This document shows positions 46,718-58,041 of a DNA stretch of 64,000 bases, piece by piece (the stretch's first letter is position 1; each line of letters opens with the position of its first letter). The stretch comes from Hymenobacter qilianensis (GTDB taxonomy: Bacteria; Bacteroidota; Bacteroidia; Cytophagales; Hymenobacteraceae), in assembly GCF_014489555.1 (NCBI RefSeq), contig NZ_CP060784.1:372001-436000 (forward strand), given 5' to 3'. A program made the position numbers and the translations under genes. The notes beneath the pieces are model-generated. The model made no database searches. It was not told the origin of the DNA and saw only the letters and a list, made by a program, of their open reading frames with translations.

Positions 46718-46767
46718 GCCTACCTCTGCTTTTATAAGCGGGGGGCTTTTTTACTCTTCCAATCCTT

Positions 46768-49700
46768 ATGAGCTTATCCTCAACCAGTATCAACCGGCCC
46801 GTTCTCGCCATCGTGATGAGCCTCGTCATCGTGATATTTGGCGTTATTGGGTTCCGGTATTTAAGTGTTCGGGAATATCCCAGCGTTGATCCGCCTATTA
46901 TCACTGTTTCGGCCAGCTACACCGGTGCTTCGGCCGATGTAATGCAGGGACAGGTAACGGAGCCGTTGGAGGAAGCCCTGAACGGCATTGCCGGTATCAA
47001 AAACCTGACTTCTAACTCCCGCGACGGTCGTACCCAGATTACGGTAGAGTTTGACCTCGATGCCGACCTGGAAACCGCTGCCAACGACGTGCGCGACAAG
47101 GTTTCGGGTGCTCAGGGCCGCCTGCCCCGCGATATAGATCCGCCGGTAGTTAGCAAGGCCAACGCCGACTCGCAGCCCATTGTAATCACTTACCTGAGCT
47201 CGAATCGGCGCAACCTGCTGGAGTTGACTGACTATGCCAACAATACCCTAAAGGAGCGCCTCCAAACCATTCCGGGCGTATCGGAAATCCGGGTGTACGG
47301 CGAGCGCAAGTACTCTATGCGTCTGTGGCTGGACCCAGTGAAGCTATCGGCCCTGGGCGTGTCGCCTGTTGACGTGCAAGCGGCCCTTAGCCGTGAAAAC
47401 GTGGAATTGCCCAGCGGTGCCGTAACGGGCCAGAATACGCAGCTCACCCTGCGGACTATGGGCCGCCTTACTTCCGTTGAGGAATTCAACAATCTTATAA
47501 TTCGGAAAGACGCTTCTTCCCTGGTACGGCTTTCCGACATTGGCTACGCTGAACTGTATCCAGAGAACGATCAAACGATTTTCCGGGTGAACGGAACCCC
47601 CGGAGTAGCCTTGGCCGTGGTACCACAGCCGGGTTCCAACCAGATCGATATTGCCGATGAGTTCAACAAGCGCATTGAGCTTTATAGCAAGGATTTGCCG
47701 AATGATTTAAAACTTCAAACGGGTGTTGACTACTCTATCTTCATCCGTCAATCTATTGCCGAAGTAGAGCACACAATTATCGAAGCCTTTGTGCTGGTGG
47801 TTGTTATAATCTTTCTATTTCTGCGCGATTGGCGCTCCACCCTTATTCCGGTGGTGGCCATTCCGGTGTCCTTGGTGGGTATATTCTTCGTAATGTACTT
47901 GCTAAACTTCTCCATCAATGTGCTCACGCTACTGGCCATTGTACTGGCTATTGGCCTGGTGGTAGATGATGCCATTGTGGTACTGGAAAATATCTATTCC
48001 CGCATTGAAGACGGCGAAGACCCTAGAACGGCCGCCATCAAAGGCTCCGAGGAAATCCTGCTGGCTGTAGTCAGCACGACGGTGGTGCTGGCGGCGGTAT
48101 TCCTGCCCGTGGTTTTCCTGACAGGTATTACGGGGCGCCTTTTCCGCGAATTCGGGATTGTGGTGGCCGGTTCGGTACTGATTTCCGCTTTTGTCTCGCT
48201 CACGCTTACGCCCATGATGTGCTCGGTGCTACTGAAGCGTCAGGAAAAGCACAACTGGTTTTATCGCAAGACGGAGCCGTTTTTTGAGCGCATGACTTCC
48301 GGCTATGAAAACAGTCTCAACACCTTTCTGCGCAACCGCTGGATGGCGTGGGTGATGGTGGTAGGCACGGGCGTCGGTATTTGGGGCTTCCTGCAACTTA
48401 TCCCTTCCGAATTGGCCCCCGTGGAAGATCGTAGCCGGATCAACATCAACGCTACCGGGCCAGAAGGAGCCTCGTTTGAGTACATGGAGGATTATATGGC
48501 CGATCTTACGAAGCTCATTACCGACTCGGTCAGCAAGGAAAATTTAAACAGTGTCTATACGGTCACCTCTCCCGGTTTCGGCGGTGGTAGCAACTCAGGT
48601 ATTGCCCGCGTGATGTTGGTTGAGGCCGATAATCGGCCGCTAAACCAAGACCAGATTGCGGCTACCTTATCGAATGGAGTGAAACGCCTTTCCGCAGCGC
48701 GTACTTCGGTTTCGCAGGATCAAAGTATCGGTAATGGCGGGGGCGGCTTACCGGTTCAGTTTGTTATTCAAACCCAGGATTTTGAGAAGCTGCGGACGGC
48801 AGTGCCGAAATTCTTGGCGGCAGCCCGCGAAGACCCTACTTTCCAGTTTGTGGACGTCAACCTGAAGTTTAATAAGCCAGAGCTTCGCATTACCATTGAC
48901 CGCGAAAAGGCGCAGAGCTTAGGCGTATCGGTGCAGAGCATCAGCCAGACTCTTCAAGCGGGCTTGAGCGGACAGCGTTACGGCTACTTTATTCGGGGCA
49001 GCAAGCAGTACCAAATCATTGGTCAAGTAGCCCGCGAAGATCGGAATCAACCCTTGGATGTGCGTCTGCTGTCGGTGAAAAGCACCGACGGCACACTGGT
49101 GCAATTGGACAACGTGATTCGCCTGACAGAAAGTAGCACGCCGCCGCAGCTCTACCGTACGAACCGCTACAACTCGGCTACTTTTTCTGCTTCGCTGGCA
49201 CCTGGCCAGACACTCGGTGGTGGTATTGCCGCCATGCAGGCAATTGCCGATAAGCAGCTGGACGAAACCTTTTCTACCGAGCTTTCAGGTGCTTCCCGCG
49301 ACTTCCAGGAAAGCTCTTCTTCCCTGGTTTTTGCTTTCGGCTTAGCGCTGGTACTCATTTATCTGGTGCTGGCGGCGCAGTTTGAGAGTTTCCGCGACCC
49401 ACTGATTATCATGGTGACGGTGCCGTTGGCATTATCGGGGGCCCTGTTGAGCTTGTGGTACTTCAATCAGAGCCTGAACCTGTTTTCGCAAATCGGTATC
49501 ATCATGCTTATCGGGCTGGTGACCAAGAACGGTATCCTGATTGTGGAGTTTGCTAACCAGCGCGTAGAGCAAGGGGCCGACTATATGACGGGCTTGATAG
49601 AAGGCTCGACTGCCCGTCTGCGGCCCATCCTGATGACCAGCTTATGCGCCATCCTGGGTATTCTGCCTATTGCCATCGCTACCGGTGCGGGCGCGCTTAG

Positions 49701-49850
49701 CCGCCGGGCCATGGGTATCGGGGTGGTTGGGGGCTTTTTTTCGCCACTGGCCTCACGCTGTACGTGGTACCGGTAATGTACTCGTATTTTGCCACGGCTA
49801 AGAAGCACAGCAAAAAGCAGGAAGAGGTTGAGAAAGCCTTAGCCGCCTGA
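46768..49850 (+). CDS. RND efflux pump permease, HAE1-type (frameshifted near the C-terminus as assembled)
   Basis: The start MSLSSTSINRPVLAIVMSL gives a protein of about 1027 residues after correction. RND landmarks: SVDPPIITVSASYTGAS, ITVEFDLDAD, helix 4 with LAIVLAIGLVVDDAIVVLEN (the paired Asp of the proton relay), and GIIMLIGLVTKNGILIVEFA. The frame breaks in the G-tract 49729-49733; one extra G gives GVVGGLFFATGLTLYVVPV, the usual last helix. It exports drugs or other amphiphiles using the proton gradient. Confidence 0.94.
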
Positions 49851-49941
49851 TAACTGCCCCCAGGGTGCTCATCCGAGGTAGCGGTTGATACGTAGCCCTG
49901 ACGGCCCATATTTTTTAGTAGTCTGCCTTTTCTTGGTAAGA

Positions 49942-51330
49942 ATGTCCTTGTTTTCCCGTTCGCTGTTTTTCTCTTTTTTGCTGTTCAGTATTTCGCCGCT
50001 GGCGTGGGGGCAACAAGACCAGACTGCTAAGCCCCAAACCGTAGCTCCTGCCCCGCCGCTCACCTTGCAGCAGGCCATTCAGATTGGGTTGGAAAACAAC
50101 TACGGCATTCGGCTAGCGCGCACCGACGAGCAGATCGTCAGCAATAACGTGACGCGCGGCAATGCGGGTCAGCTGCCGGCCGTGAACGGAAATTTCACCC
50201 GCACCTTCAACATTAATGATGTACGTCAGCAACTCGGTGACCAGCCCCCGCGGATTTCCAACGGGGCCGAGTCGAACTTTCTTAACGCCAACGTAGCGCT
50301 CAACTGGACTATTTTTGATGGCCTCGGCATGTTCATCGCCTACGACCGTCTGAAAGCCTTGGAGCGCCAGCAGCAGATAATCACGCGGGCGACCATTGAG
50401 GAGAGCGTGGCCAACATCACCGACGCGTACTTCAACGTAGTGCGCGAGTCGGGCAAGATTCGCTCGCTGGAAGAAGCGCTCAACATCGGACAGCAGCGCA
50501 TTGACCTTACGCAGGGCCGCGTAGACGTGGGCGTGAGTGCGAAAGTAGAAGTGCTGACGGCCCGCGTAGACTATAATGCCGACCGTTCCTTGCTCCTGCA
50601 ACAGCAGGAATTGCTGAATACCGCAAAAATTAACCTCAATAGTCTCATCGGCCGCACCACCCTTACCGACTTTCAGCCCATCGACTCGATTGTGGTGGTG
50701 ACGGGCTTGCAGGCGGAAGAAATTGTACAGGGCGTAATTGACCAAAACCCACGATTGCAGCAGGCACGCCTCGGCGTGGACGTGGCCCGCTACGAGCGGC
50801 GCCTGGTGCGCTCGGCGCGCTGGCCCCGCGTGAACCTCACGAGCGGTTACGTTCTGTCGCGCAACATCAATAACGCCGCTTTTTTCGGTACACAGCTGGC
50901 TACCAACATTAGCCGCAACGCGGGGCTGAACTACGGAGTGACGGCGACTGTGCCTCTTTTCAACGGCTTCGAGCAGCGCCGCCTAGAGCAGAATGCCCGC
51001 GTAATTGAGGAGCAAAGCCAGCTGCTGCTCGATCAGACCCGCCTGAACCTAGATGCTGAAACCGAGCAGGCCCTGAACCGCTACCAGAACCGCCTGCAAC
51101 TGTTACAGCTGGAGGAAGAAAACATTCTGCTGGCCCGCGAAAACATAAACATTGCCCTGGCCCGCTACCGCCTGGGTCTGCTCACGCCCCTGGATTTGCG
51201 CGTGGCTCAGCGCAGCCAACTCGATGCCGAAGTGCGTTTGCTTGACATTCGCTACCAAGCTAAGCAGGCCGAAACCGCTCTGCGTCGCCTTAGCGGATAT
51301 CTGGTGCAGGAAGCTACTTCCCGACCCTAG
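49942..51330 (+). CDS. TolC-family outer membrane efflux channel
   Basis: About 462 residues from MSLFSRSLFFSFLLFS, with a signal peptide ending AWGQQ. Two OEP repeats: LTLQQAIQIGLENNYGIRLA and the later IVQGVIDQNPRLQQARLGV, each followed by long helices and barrel strands (VALNWTIFDG; VTATVPLFNGF). It completes the tripartite efflux system with the adaptor and permease just upstream in the same direction. Confidence 0.93.
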   Translation: MSLFSRSLFFSFLLFSISPLAWGQQDQTAKPQTVAPAPPLTLQQAIQIGLENNYGIRLARTDEQIVSNNVTRGNAGQLPAVNGNFTRTFNINDVRQQLGDQPPRISNGAESNFLNANVALNWTIFDGLGMFIAYDRLKALERQQQIITRATIEESVANITDAYFNVVRESGKIRSLEEALNIGQQRIDLTQGRVDVGVSAKVEVLTARVDYNADRSLLLQQQELLNTAKINLNSLIGRTTLTDFQPIDSIVVVTGLQAEEIVQGVIDQNPRLQQARLGVDVARYERRLVRSARWPRVNLTSGYVLSRNINNAAFFGTQLATNISRNAGLNYGVTATVPLFNGFEQRRLEQNARVIEEQSQLLLDQTRLNLDAETEQALNRYQNRLQLLQLEEENILLARENINIALARYRLGLLTPLDLRVAQRSQLDAEVRLLDIRYQAKQAETALRRLSGYLVQEATSRP

Positions 51331-51522
51331 CCGAGCAGAAGCCCAAAAAAGCCCCTAGATTGAATCAGGCGCAAATACAAGCGTGTTTAGGGATTTGATT
51401 TCCCTGTCATGCTTCGACAAGCAAATGCCAGATAAAACACGACGCAAACGACGTTGCGTGAATTCTCTGATACGCTCTAAGCAAACAGCCTGAGGGCAAC
51501 ACGCGTTGGGTCTGTTTACCGG

Positions 51523-52799
51523 CTAAGGCTTCTCTTCCTTCACTACGGGCGCCTGCATGTTTCGCAGCTCTTCGAGTGCTGCGCGGGTTTTTTCCAGGTT
51601 CTTGGCTTCCTTTTCCTCCTCATCCACGGGCAGCTTCGACATATCACCAAAGAAAGCCAGGATGTTCTGCCGCTGTGGGGCCGAGATGTTGTCGAACTTC
51701 TTGTCGGCGAGTTTGCGCACCCATTCCCCGTAGGTTTCGTCGGCGAGAGCATACTCGCCCGCGCGTGTGGGACGCCCGGTATCGAAGTCGGCATTCGGCA
51801 GTGGGGGCGATTTAGCCGTTTGTTCCTGCTGCGCCAGGTTGCAATACTCCCTCATCACGATGCGGACGCTTTTCTTAAACAGCTCTTGCGCCTCAGGAGT
51901 AGGCAGTTTGAAGGCGAAAGGCTGCAGGGGGCCAATTTTGGGCAGCACCCGCACCACCAGCGATAACATCCGGGCTCCAAACCCAGGCTTCTGGTAGTCA
52001 GTGCCATACTGGCGGCGATATTCCCGCTCACTTTGCCGGTACATATAGTCGCGGCGCCGGGCCCGGGGCTCAGCTTCCTGATTTCGTCGCGCTCGGCGTG
52101 CCAGGCCGCGCGGGCGGCAATCGGAATGAGCTGGCGCACGGCAAAGCGGTAGCTGCCCACCGCCAAGTCTACATTGGCTAATACCTGCCCCAACTCCAAG
52201 CCATAGGTTTTCAAAAAAGCGCGCTCCAGAACGGGTTTGCTCACCTGAAAACCAATAAAGCTTTGGTAGTCGGCCGAGCGATACCGACCACTGGCCAACT
52301 GCACCACATCGAAGGCAAACTCGAGCTGAGTATGCTGCACGGGCGCTTCGTGGTAGGTAATAGCCGAACCAAACTTAGCCTTCAGATCGGGGTACACGGA
52401 GGCCATAGCTACGTTGGTACCCGCCGGATGGCCTTTGATATCAGCTACATAATGAGCCAAGGCACCCAAAGCGAAAGCATACTCATTGCGGTCATGGGCC
52501 TCATCGAGCAGATTGCGCACGAAGTCGCCGCTGCGTACGTAATGTGTCAGATTGGTAAATAACTTAGAGCCAAATGGATAAAAGCCCATATCCTGAATAA
52601 TTGCCCCCCCGTAGGCGTATGACTTGGCCTCTATCCACTCCTCGCGGGTGGCAGCGCCAAAGCGGCTTTTAATAAGCGGCACTAGGCACACGTCAAACGT
52701 CGAATCGATGTTGGCCTGATGAGTGAGTACAGAGTAGGCAGAAGCGGATGGCGCACAAAACAACAGAGCTGCCAGAGCGGAAAAAAGCCATTTCAGCAT
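51523..52799 (-). CDS. Zinc-dependent phospholipase C-like secreted protein (frameshifted as assembled)
   Basis: MLKWLFSALAALLF with signal peptide ending SASA, mature start YSVLTHQANIDSTF. The metal-binding motif ALAHYVADIKGHPAGTN fits zinc-dependent phospholipase C. The frame breaks in the G/C-rich stretch 52058-52068; one added base joins RKLSP to RARRRDYMYRQSEREYRRQ. The tail is helical and charged, ending VVKEEKP. Corrected length about 425 residues. Probably periplasmic. It lacks an N-terminal Trp, so activity is uncertain. Confidence 0.77.
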
Positions 52800-53013
52800 A
52801 GTAGTGTTTAGAAGCAAGAGGTAAGGTGCTGAAAGTTGGACTTTTAGAATAGGCAGTACGCGAAAGCTGAACAGGAGTTATCTAACCCCTACACCTATTT
52901 CGCTGCTTTGTCTATTTGGCTTAAAAAGCACTGGGGGCATTTTTATCTAAAGATACCGGCCTTCTTGATTTGTGCGCCATATGCCGCTTTTATCGACTAC
53001 GAAGAGCAGAGGT

Positions 53014-55210
53014 TTATTCCACTTTATCAGCAATAACCTCGGGTACGCCAAAGCTGCTGAGCATGCCATCAACCACGGCCACGCGCCACACCCGAAACAC
53101 CGAGTAGCGTAGGTCGCGGTCTATCTGTACCGGGCCGGGCTCCAGACGCTGACTGGGTTTGCGCGGATTATTATCGCGCACGATGAAGGTGTTGGTCAGC
53201 AAGGAGCCCGCGCGGGTGAGCAGATTTTTCTTATCGGGGCCCGGTTTCTTTTTCAACAACGAAACTTTCAGATCTGAGTAGCGCGCCCACAGCGTGCCAT
53301 TGGCGCCCTGCTTAGTAAACTGCACCTTACACAGAATTCGCTCCACGCGGCCTTTGTCAAAACGAATGAACGCCGCAGGTTCGCTCACGGAATTCAGAAT
53401 AGCAAAGGGCGCCGGCCCGAAGCTCCCGGTAAAGCTGTGCCCACCCTGGGGGTCGCGCAGATTGAAGCGAAACACGCCTTCCACCAGACATTTATCTTGC
53501 AGCCATCCTGACACGCGCCCGATACTTGGGTGGGCAGCAGCAACGGCGGGAACATTGGTCAGATGCGTAATGCTGGCGTTGAACCGGGTGAGAGTAAATA
53601 TGCCCGGCACGGAGCCGCCCTTGACGATTTCGGCGCTGCGAAAGTTGAAGTTGACGATTCGGGCCAGCGCTACATTCAAGCGAAAAGGCAGCTTTTGCAG
53701 CTGCTCCGGCGTAACGGAGGAAGGCCGCGCCGGCTGCGGATAATTGGCGTTGCTGGTTACCTGAAAACGCGGGTTGCGCAGCTCCAGCAAACCCGCCACC
53801 AGGTTTCCTTCGCGTGCTAATAGGCCATAATCGAGGCCCGCGAGCCGTAGCTGCGGAATCTGGACGACCATGCGGGGCACAGACTGGGCTTTGCGGAGGG
53901 CAAACTCCGGCGTACTCATGGTGGGTGTAAGCGTCAGGCCATCAGCCTGGGCCAGGCCCGTGCTAGTATCCAACACCAGCTTTTCGTAGCGGGCCCGGTA
54001 ATAAGGAGCATCGATCAGGCCCGTAGCAGGCCCGGTGCTTACCCGCCAGGCGCGGGCATAGAAAATGCGCTTTGTATCGAGGGCGCTCAGCGAATCAACC
54101 CATAAATCATTGCCTTTTACTTCAATGGCCCGAACTACAGGCGCCACGCTCAGGCCGGGCAGCCGCATTTGCCCCCAGATAAGGCTACGTAGCGCAAAAC
54201 GCACCGACGCAACCAAGGCGGCAGCTGCTCATGTATCGCTTTGGTTTTGGTGGGCTGCTTGCTGGTGCTGGCGATAAAAGTAACGTCGGGAGCCGTGAGG
54301 ATAAGCGAATCGGCTTGTAGCTGCTGCCGGGCTAGCTGCATTGCTTTCAGGCCCGTGAGGCGCAGGCGGGGCAAAGCGAGCGTAAGCCGTGGCGCGGATC
54401 CAGTGCTGGTATTCTGCACCGGCTGCACTCGCAGAGAATCCAGTTCCAGCCGCTGCCGATCTGTGGAAAAGCGGAGGGCTCCGAAGCTCCCTTTATGCTG
54501 CCGGGCCTGCCCCTCCACATTGGCGAGGTGAAATGCGAGGCTGCGCGCATACCCTAGTCGCTGCGAGTCTTGGGCACCGGCCGCGCTAATAAGAATATCG
54601 CGCGCTATCAGATCTGCGCGGCGCAGTGTAGCTATGGGTTGTTGAGCAGGCGAATAATTGCCCCCCAGATTAATCAAAACAAGATTTTCTACCCGAATCC
54701 CTTCCATTTGCAGCGGCAGCTGCTCGTGCAGTGCTTTAGATGAACCGGGAGATCTGGGGGCATTTTACCAACTCCCAGACGCGCGTTTTGCACGAGCACG
54801 GTATCCAGGGGCACTTCCTTGCGCCGCAACAAAGCCAGCAGCCCGATTCCTTGCAAACGCACCAACTCAACATCGGCCCGCAGGCGGGGAAGCCGGCTGT
54901 GGTTGGCAGGTGTGGCAGCAGAGCGCAGCCGGAGCCCCCGCAAGGTCAGTGAGCGGTGCCATAAGCTGGTTTTCAGCTCTCCTATCTGTAGTTGGTAATA
55001 GCCTTTAGAAGCCGTTGTGACCTGACGCTCCAGCGTGCGGCGCAGCCAGGGATCAAGCAAAAAAAGTACGGTGCCAACCACCGCCACAAGTATGACGGCT
55101 GCTATAAGCAACCCTTTGCCCCACCGCCGCGACTTTTTCTGGGCTATAGGTGGAGCCAGGACGGACGCAGAACTGGTGTTATCAGGCACAGTTTGGTTTG
55201 TAAAGCTCAC
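53014..55210 (-). CDS. AsmA-like membrane-anchored protein (two frameshifts as assembled)
   Basis: The start MSFTNQTVPDNTSSASV is followed by a membrane helix (GLLIAAVILVAVVGTVLFLL) and a long periplasmic part rich in short beta strands (YYQLQIGELKTSLWHRSLTL; LRLTGLKAMQLARQQLQAD). Breaks occur at the G-tract 54756-54760 (one more base gives GKMPPRSPGSSKALHEQLP) and the C-tract 54172-54176 (ALSGGQMRLPGLSVAP). Corrected length about 733 residues. This is the layout of AsmA/DUF748-type proteins involved in envelope assembly or lipid transport. The family call is by pattern, not by a strict motif. Confidence 0.7.
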
Positions 55211-55380
55211 TAAACGGCAAACTCCACGTTTGTGGCCATTGTTTACATTAAAATACTCAAGGTATCATCTAGTATCTTAACCGGATAAGACAAAAATTTA
55301 GCAATCGGCCACGCCAGATGCGACTCCCTAATTTTCAGTTGTGCTTCGTACCAAAGCCGCACCTACCACGTTTAGTCACT

Positions 55381-55869
55381 ATGTCATTCATCAAGCTCCT
55401 TATAATCAGCTCATTCTTGCTACTAGCTACGCCGGGCCAGGCCCAGCAAGTGGAAGTAGTAAAGTTTCCGGCCTTGCAAAAGCGCCTGAGCCAGCCCAAC
55501 GATACAACGTATGTGGTCAATTTCTGGGCAACGTGGTGTGGCCCCTGCATTAAGGAGCTGCCATATTTTGAACAGGCCAATAAAACCTACGCCGGCCAAA
55601 AAGTAAAGGTGCTGCTGGTAAGTTTGGACTATGCTTCTCAGCTGGATAAAAAGGTAAAGCCGTTTGTGCAGAAGCGTGGGCTTAAGTCGGAAGTGCTGCT
55701 GCTCAACGAAACGGACCCGAACACCTGGCTCGGTAAAGTAGATGATAATTGGTCGGGGGCAATTCCTTTTACGCTGATGCTCAACAACAAAAAACAAAAG
55801 CGCGCCGGCTTCGAGCAGGAGTTTACCCAAGCCGAGCTAACCGCGCAGCTCACCAAGTTTTTGCGCTAG
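55381..55869 (+). CDS. TlpA-type secreted thioredoxin-fold protein
   Basis: 162 residues starting MSFIKLLIISSFLLLATPG with a signal peptide ending GQAQQ. Active site FWATWCGPCIKELPYF is the TlpA/ResA CxxC motif; the cis-proline segment is AIPFTLML. It probably reduces or isomerises disulfides in the periplasm. The next thioredoxin-fold gene starts 49 bases later in the same direction. Confidence 0.88.
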   Translation: MSFIKLLIISSFLLLATPGQAQQVEVVKFPALQKRLSQPNDTTYVVNFWATWCGPCIKELPYFEQANKTYAGQKVKVLLVSLDYASQLDKKVKPFVQKRGLKSEVLLLNETDPNTWLGKVDDNWSGAIPFTLMLNNKKQKRAGFEQEFTQAELTAQLTKFLR

Positions 55870-55918
55870 CCAGGTGGTCTGGCGCGTATTTTTCCACTTT
55901 TAACCCGTTTGCCTCCCG

Positions 55919-56536
55919 ATGAAAAAGCTAACCTCCTTCTTCGTCCTTTGCTTCGGCCTCGTGTTGCTGAGCGCTTTTGTCCGGCCTTCCGGCGGCTATC
56001 AGGTAGGCGACACCGCCACCGACTTTAAGCTAAAAAACGTGGACGGCAAGCTCATGTCGCTGGCCGACAACAAGGCGGCCAAGGGCTTTATCGTGGTGTT
56101 TACCTGCAACACCTGCCCTTACGCTCAGGCCTATGAAAGCCGCATTATTGATCTGCACAAGAAATTTGCCCCCCAGGGCTACCCCGTAGTGGCCATCAAC
56201 CCCAACGACCCAGCCGTAGCGCCCGGCGACTCGTTTGAGAAGATGCAGGCCCGCGCCACCAGCAAAAAATACCCCTTCCCCTACCTGCTCGATGAAACGC
56301 AGAACGTAGCGCAGACTTATGGTGCTACGCGCACACCTCACCTCTACGTGCTCACCCGCCATGGCAACGCTCTAAAAGTGGCCTACATCGGTGCCATAGA
56401 TGATAATTCGGAGGAGCCTACGGCCGTGAAAACCAAGTACGTAGAGAATGCCCTCACCGATATTATGGCTGGCAAACCTGCTGCTACCAACTCAACGAAA
56501 GCCGTTGGCTGCACTATTAAGTGGAAAAAAGCTTAA
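55919..56536 (+). CDS. Peroxiredoxin/AhpC-TSA-like secreted protein
   Basis: 205 residues with a signal peptide (MKKLTSFFVLCFGLVLLSA). The redox motif is VVFTCNTCPYAQAYESR, a CxxC in the place of the peroxidatic Cys, and TRTPHLYVL holds the cis-proline. This fits the Bacteroidota thioredoxin family with NTCPYA. A Cys near the C-terminus (VGCTIKWK) may take part in thiol exchange. Probably acts with the TlpA-like neighbour. Confidence 0.85.
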   Translation: MKKLTSFFVLCFGLVLLSAFVRPSGGYQVGDTATDFKLKNVDGKLMSLADNKAAKGFIVVFTCNTCPYAQAYESRIIDLHKKFAPQGYPVVAINPNDPAVAPGDSFEKMQARATSKKYPFPYLLDETQNVAQTYGATRTPHLYVLTRHGNALKVAYIGAIDDNSEEPTAVKTKYVENALTDIMAGKPAATNSTKAVGCTIKWKKA

Positions 56537-56582
56537 AAAAAGCCCCCAGCGATAATAAATACGCCTACTTTAGAAGTAAAAG

Positions 56583-56621
56583 AAAAGCCCCCCGCTTCCA
56601 AAATGGAAGCGGGGGCTTTTT
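56583..56621. terminator. Intrinsic terminator between thioredoxin-fold gene and tRNA-Ser pair
   Basis: A4, GCCCCCCGCTTCC, loop, GGAAGCGGGGGC, T5. The left arm has six C and the right arm five G. Confidence 0.87.
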
Positions 56622-56622
56622 G

Positions 56623-56707
56623 TAGAGAGCGAGGGATTCGAACCCCCGGAGGTTTAACCCTCAACGGTTTTCAAGACCGCCGCAATCGACCACTCTGCCA
56701 GCTCTCT
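56623..56707 (-). tRNA. tRNA-Ser (anticodon TGA)
   Basis: Acceptor arms AGAGAGC and GCTCTCT pair over seven bases, with an uncommon A1-U72. The anticodon stem GCGGT/ACCGT encloses CTTGAAA, anticodon TGA. A long variable arm is followed by GTTCGAATC in the T-arm. The discriminator base reads A rather than the usual G. No encoded CCA. Confidence 0.92.
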
Positions 56708-56732
56708 AGGTCACGCGTACTAACTGTTCTTG

Positions 56733-56819
56733 CAGAGAGGGGGGGATTCGAACCCCCGATACCGTTGCCGGTATAACGGATTTCGAATCCGTCGCATTCG
56801 ACCACTCTGCCACCTCTCT
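56733..56819 (-). tRNA. tRNA-Ser (anticodon CGA)
   Basis: Acceptor AGAGAGG/CCTCTCT, anticodon stem ACGGA/TCCGT around TTCGAAA (anticodon CGA), a long variable arm (ATACCGGCAACGGTAT) and T-arm GTTCGAATC. Discriminator G. It lies 25 bases upstream of tRNA-Ser(TGA), so both are probably one transcript. Confidence 0.93.
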
Positions 56820-56925
56820 AACGTTCCCCCAATTAGGCGGTTTGGGGACGGCAAAAGTAAGAGGCAATTGACAATTAGCAATAACTACAGCGTAATTATA
56901 GTAGAAATTTTACGCTTTGTGCCTT

Positions 56926-57920
56926 TTATGCTTTTCCAACCGCTGCCAGATGCCGGCCGCTCAGGGCTACTGGCAGGTTTGCAACGGTTCGCAAACGCCC
57001 CGTAACGGCATCAATACTGACGTTTACCTCGAAGCCCAGAATCAGAGTCATGCACACAAAATCCAGCCACACCATAAAGCCCACCAGCGTACCTATAGAG
57101 CCATAAAAGTGGTTGTAGCTGTCAAAAATCTTGATGTATAGAATGAACAGAAAGGACACCAGAAAGATCAGCAGCGTAGCTACTACAGCGCCTGCCGACA
57201 GGAAGGGCCATTTGTCGTGCACGGGCGGCACGTAATAATAAATCACGCATGTAACGAGAAGAAACAGCCCGGCCACTGACCCATATTTCAGTAAACTAAT
57301 GAGCTGATTAGTCAGCTCAGCAGGCACTATTTCGTAGAATACCAGCGTGTCGATGATGTAAGTGCCGAAGAAAATGCCCGCTATGGCGAACAATAGCACG
57401 AACGACAGCACGATGGTCAGCAGGGTGGCAATGACACGCTTGCGCACGTAGGTTCGGCGCTTGAACGACGGATATTTCTTCTCGAATGCATCCAACAGGG
57501 CCATAATGCCATTGGAGGATAGCACCAGGGCCGTCAGAAAACCAAAAGACAGCAACCCGCCGTGCGGAATATTGATGATATCTTCAATGGTATCGGCGGT
57601 GGCTACATACATTTCGCGGGCATGATATCGCGCAGAAACTGCAGAATATCAATGTTTAGCTGCGGAATAGGGATATAGGGAATGAGCGTGAACAGGAAGA
57701 TGATAGTGGGAAAAATGGCGATGGTGAAGTTGAACGCCATATAGCTGGCCCGCTTGGTAACGCTGTCCAGCTTCAACTCCTGAATCATACGGTCGAGCAC
57801 ATCATATACCGACGCCTGGCCGTGGTTGAAGCGCAGGCGCTTGAGCCACACGATGAACTTGCGGTATGAACGCCGGCGGCGCACCTCGGAGTAGTGGTAG
57901 CGGCGAACGGGGTTTCTCAT
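56926..57920 (-). CDS. YihY/BrkB-family membrane protein (frameshifted as assembled)
   Basis: The start MRNPVRRYHYSEVRRRR is followed by the family helices (YMAFNFTIAIFPTIIFLFTL; GGLLSFGFLTALVLSSNG; IDTLVFYEIVPAE; YNHFYGSIGTLVGFMVWLD). The frame breaks near 57612-57620: one added base gives RDIMPAEMYVATADTIEDI. This site is a CGCGGG stretch, not a long single-base tract. Corrected length about 331 residues. An inner membrane protein whose function in bacteria is not settled. Confidence 0.85.
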
Positions 57921-58041
57921 AGATCAACGGTCAACGTACAATCGGCATAACAATTTGTCCCCCAGAAGGTGTTCATTGCTTCTTACTTTCCTTCTTTGCC
58001 GCCGTTTTTCACAAGTAGAAGCTGCTTGGAAATGAGAGCTA

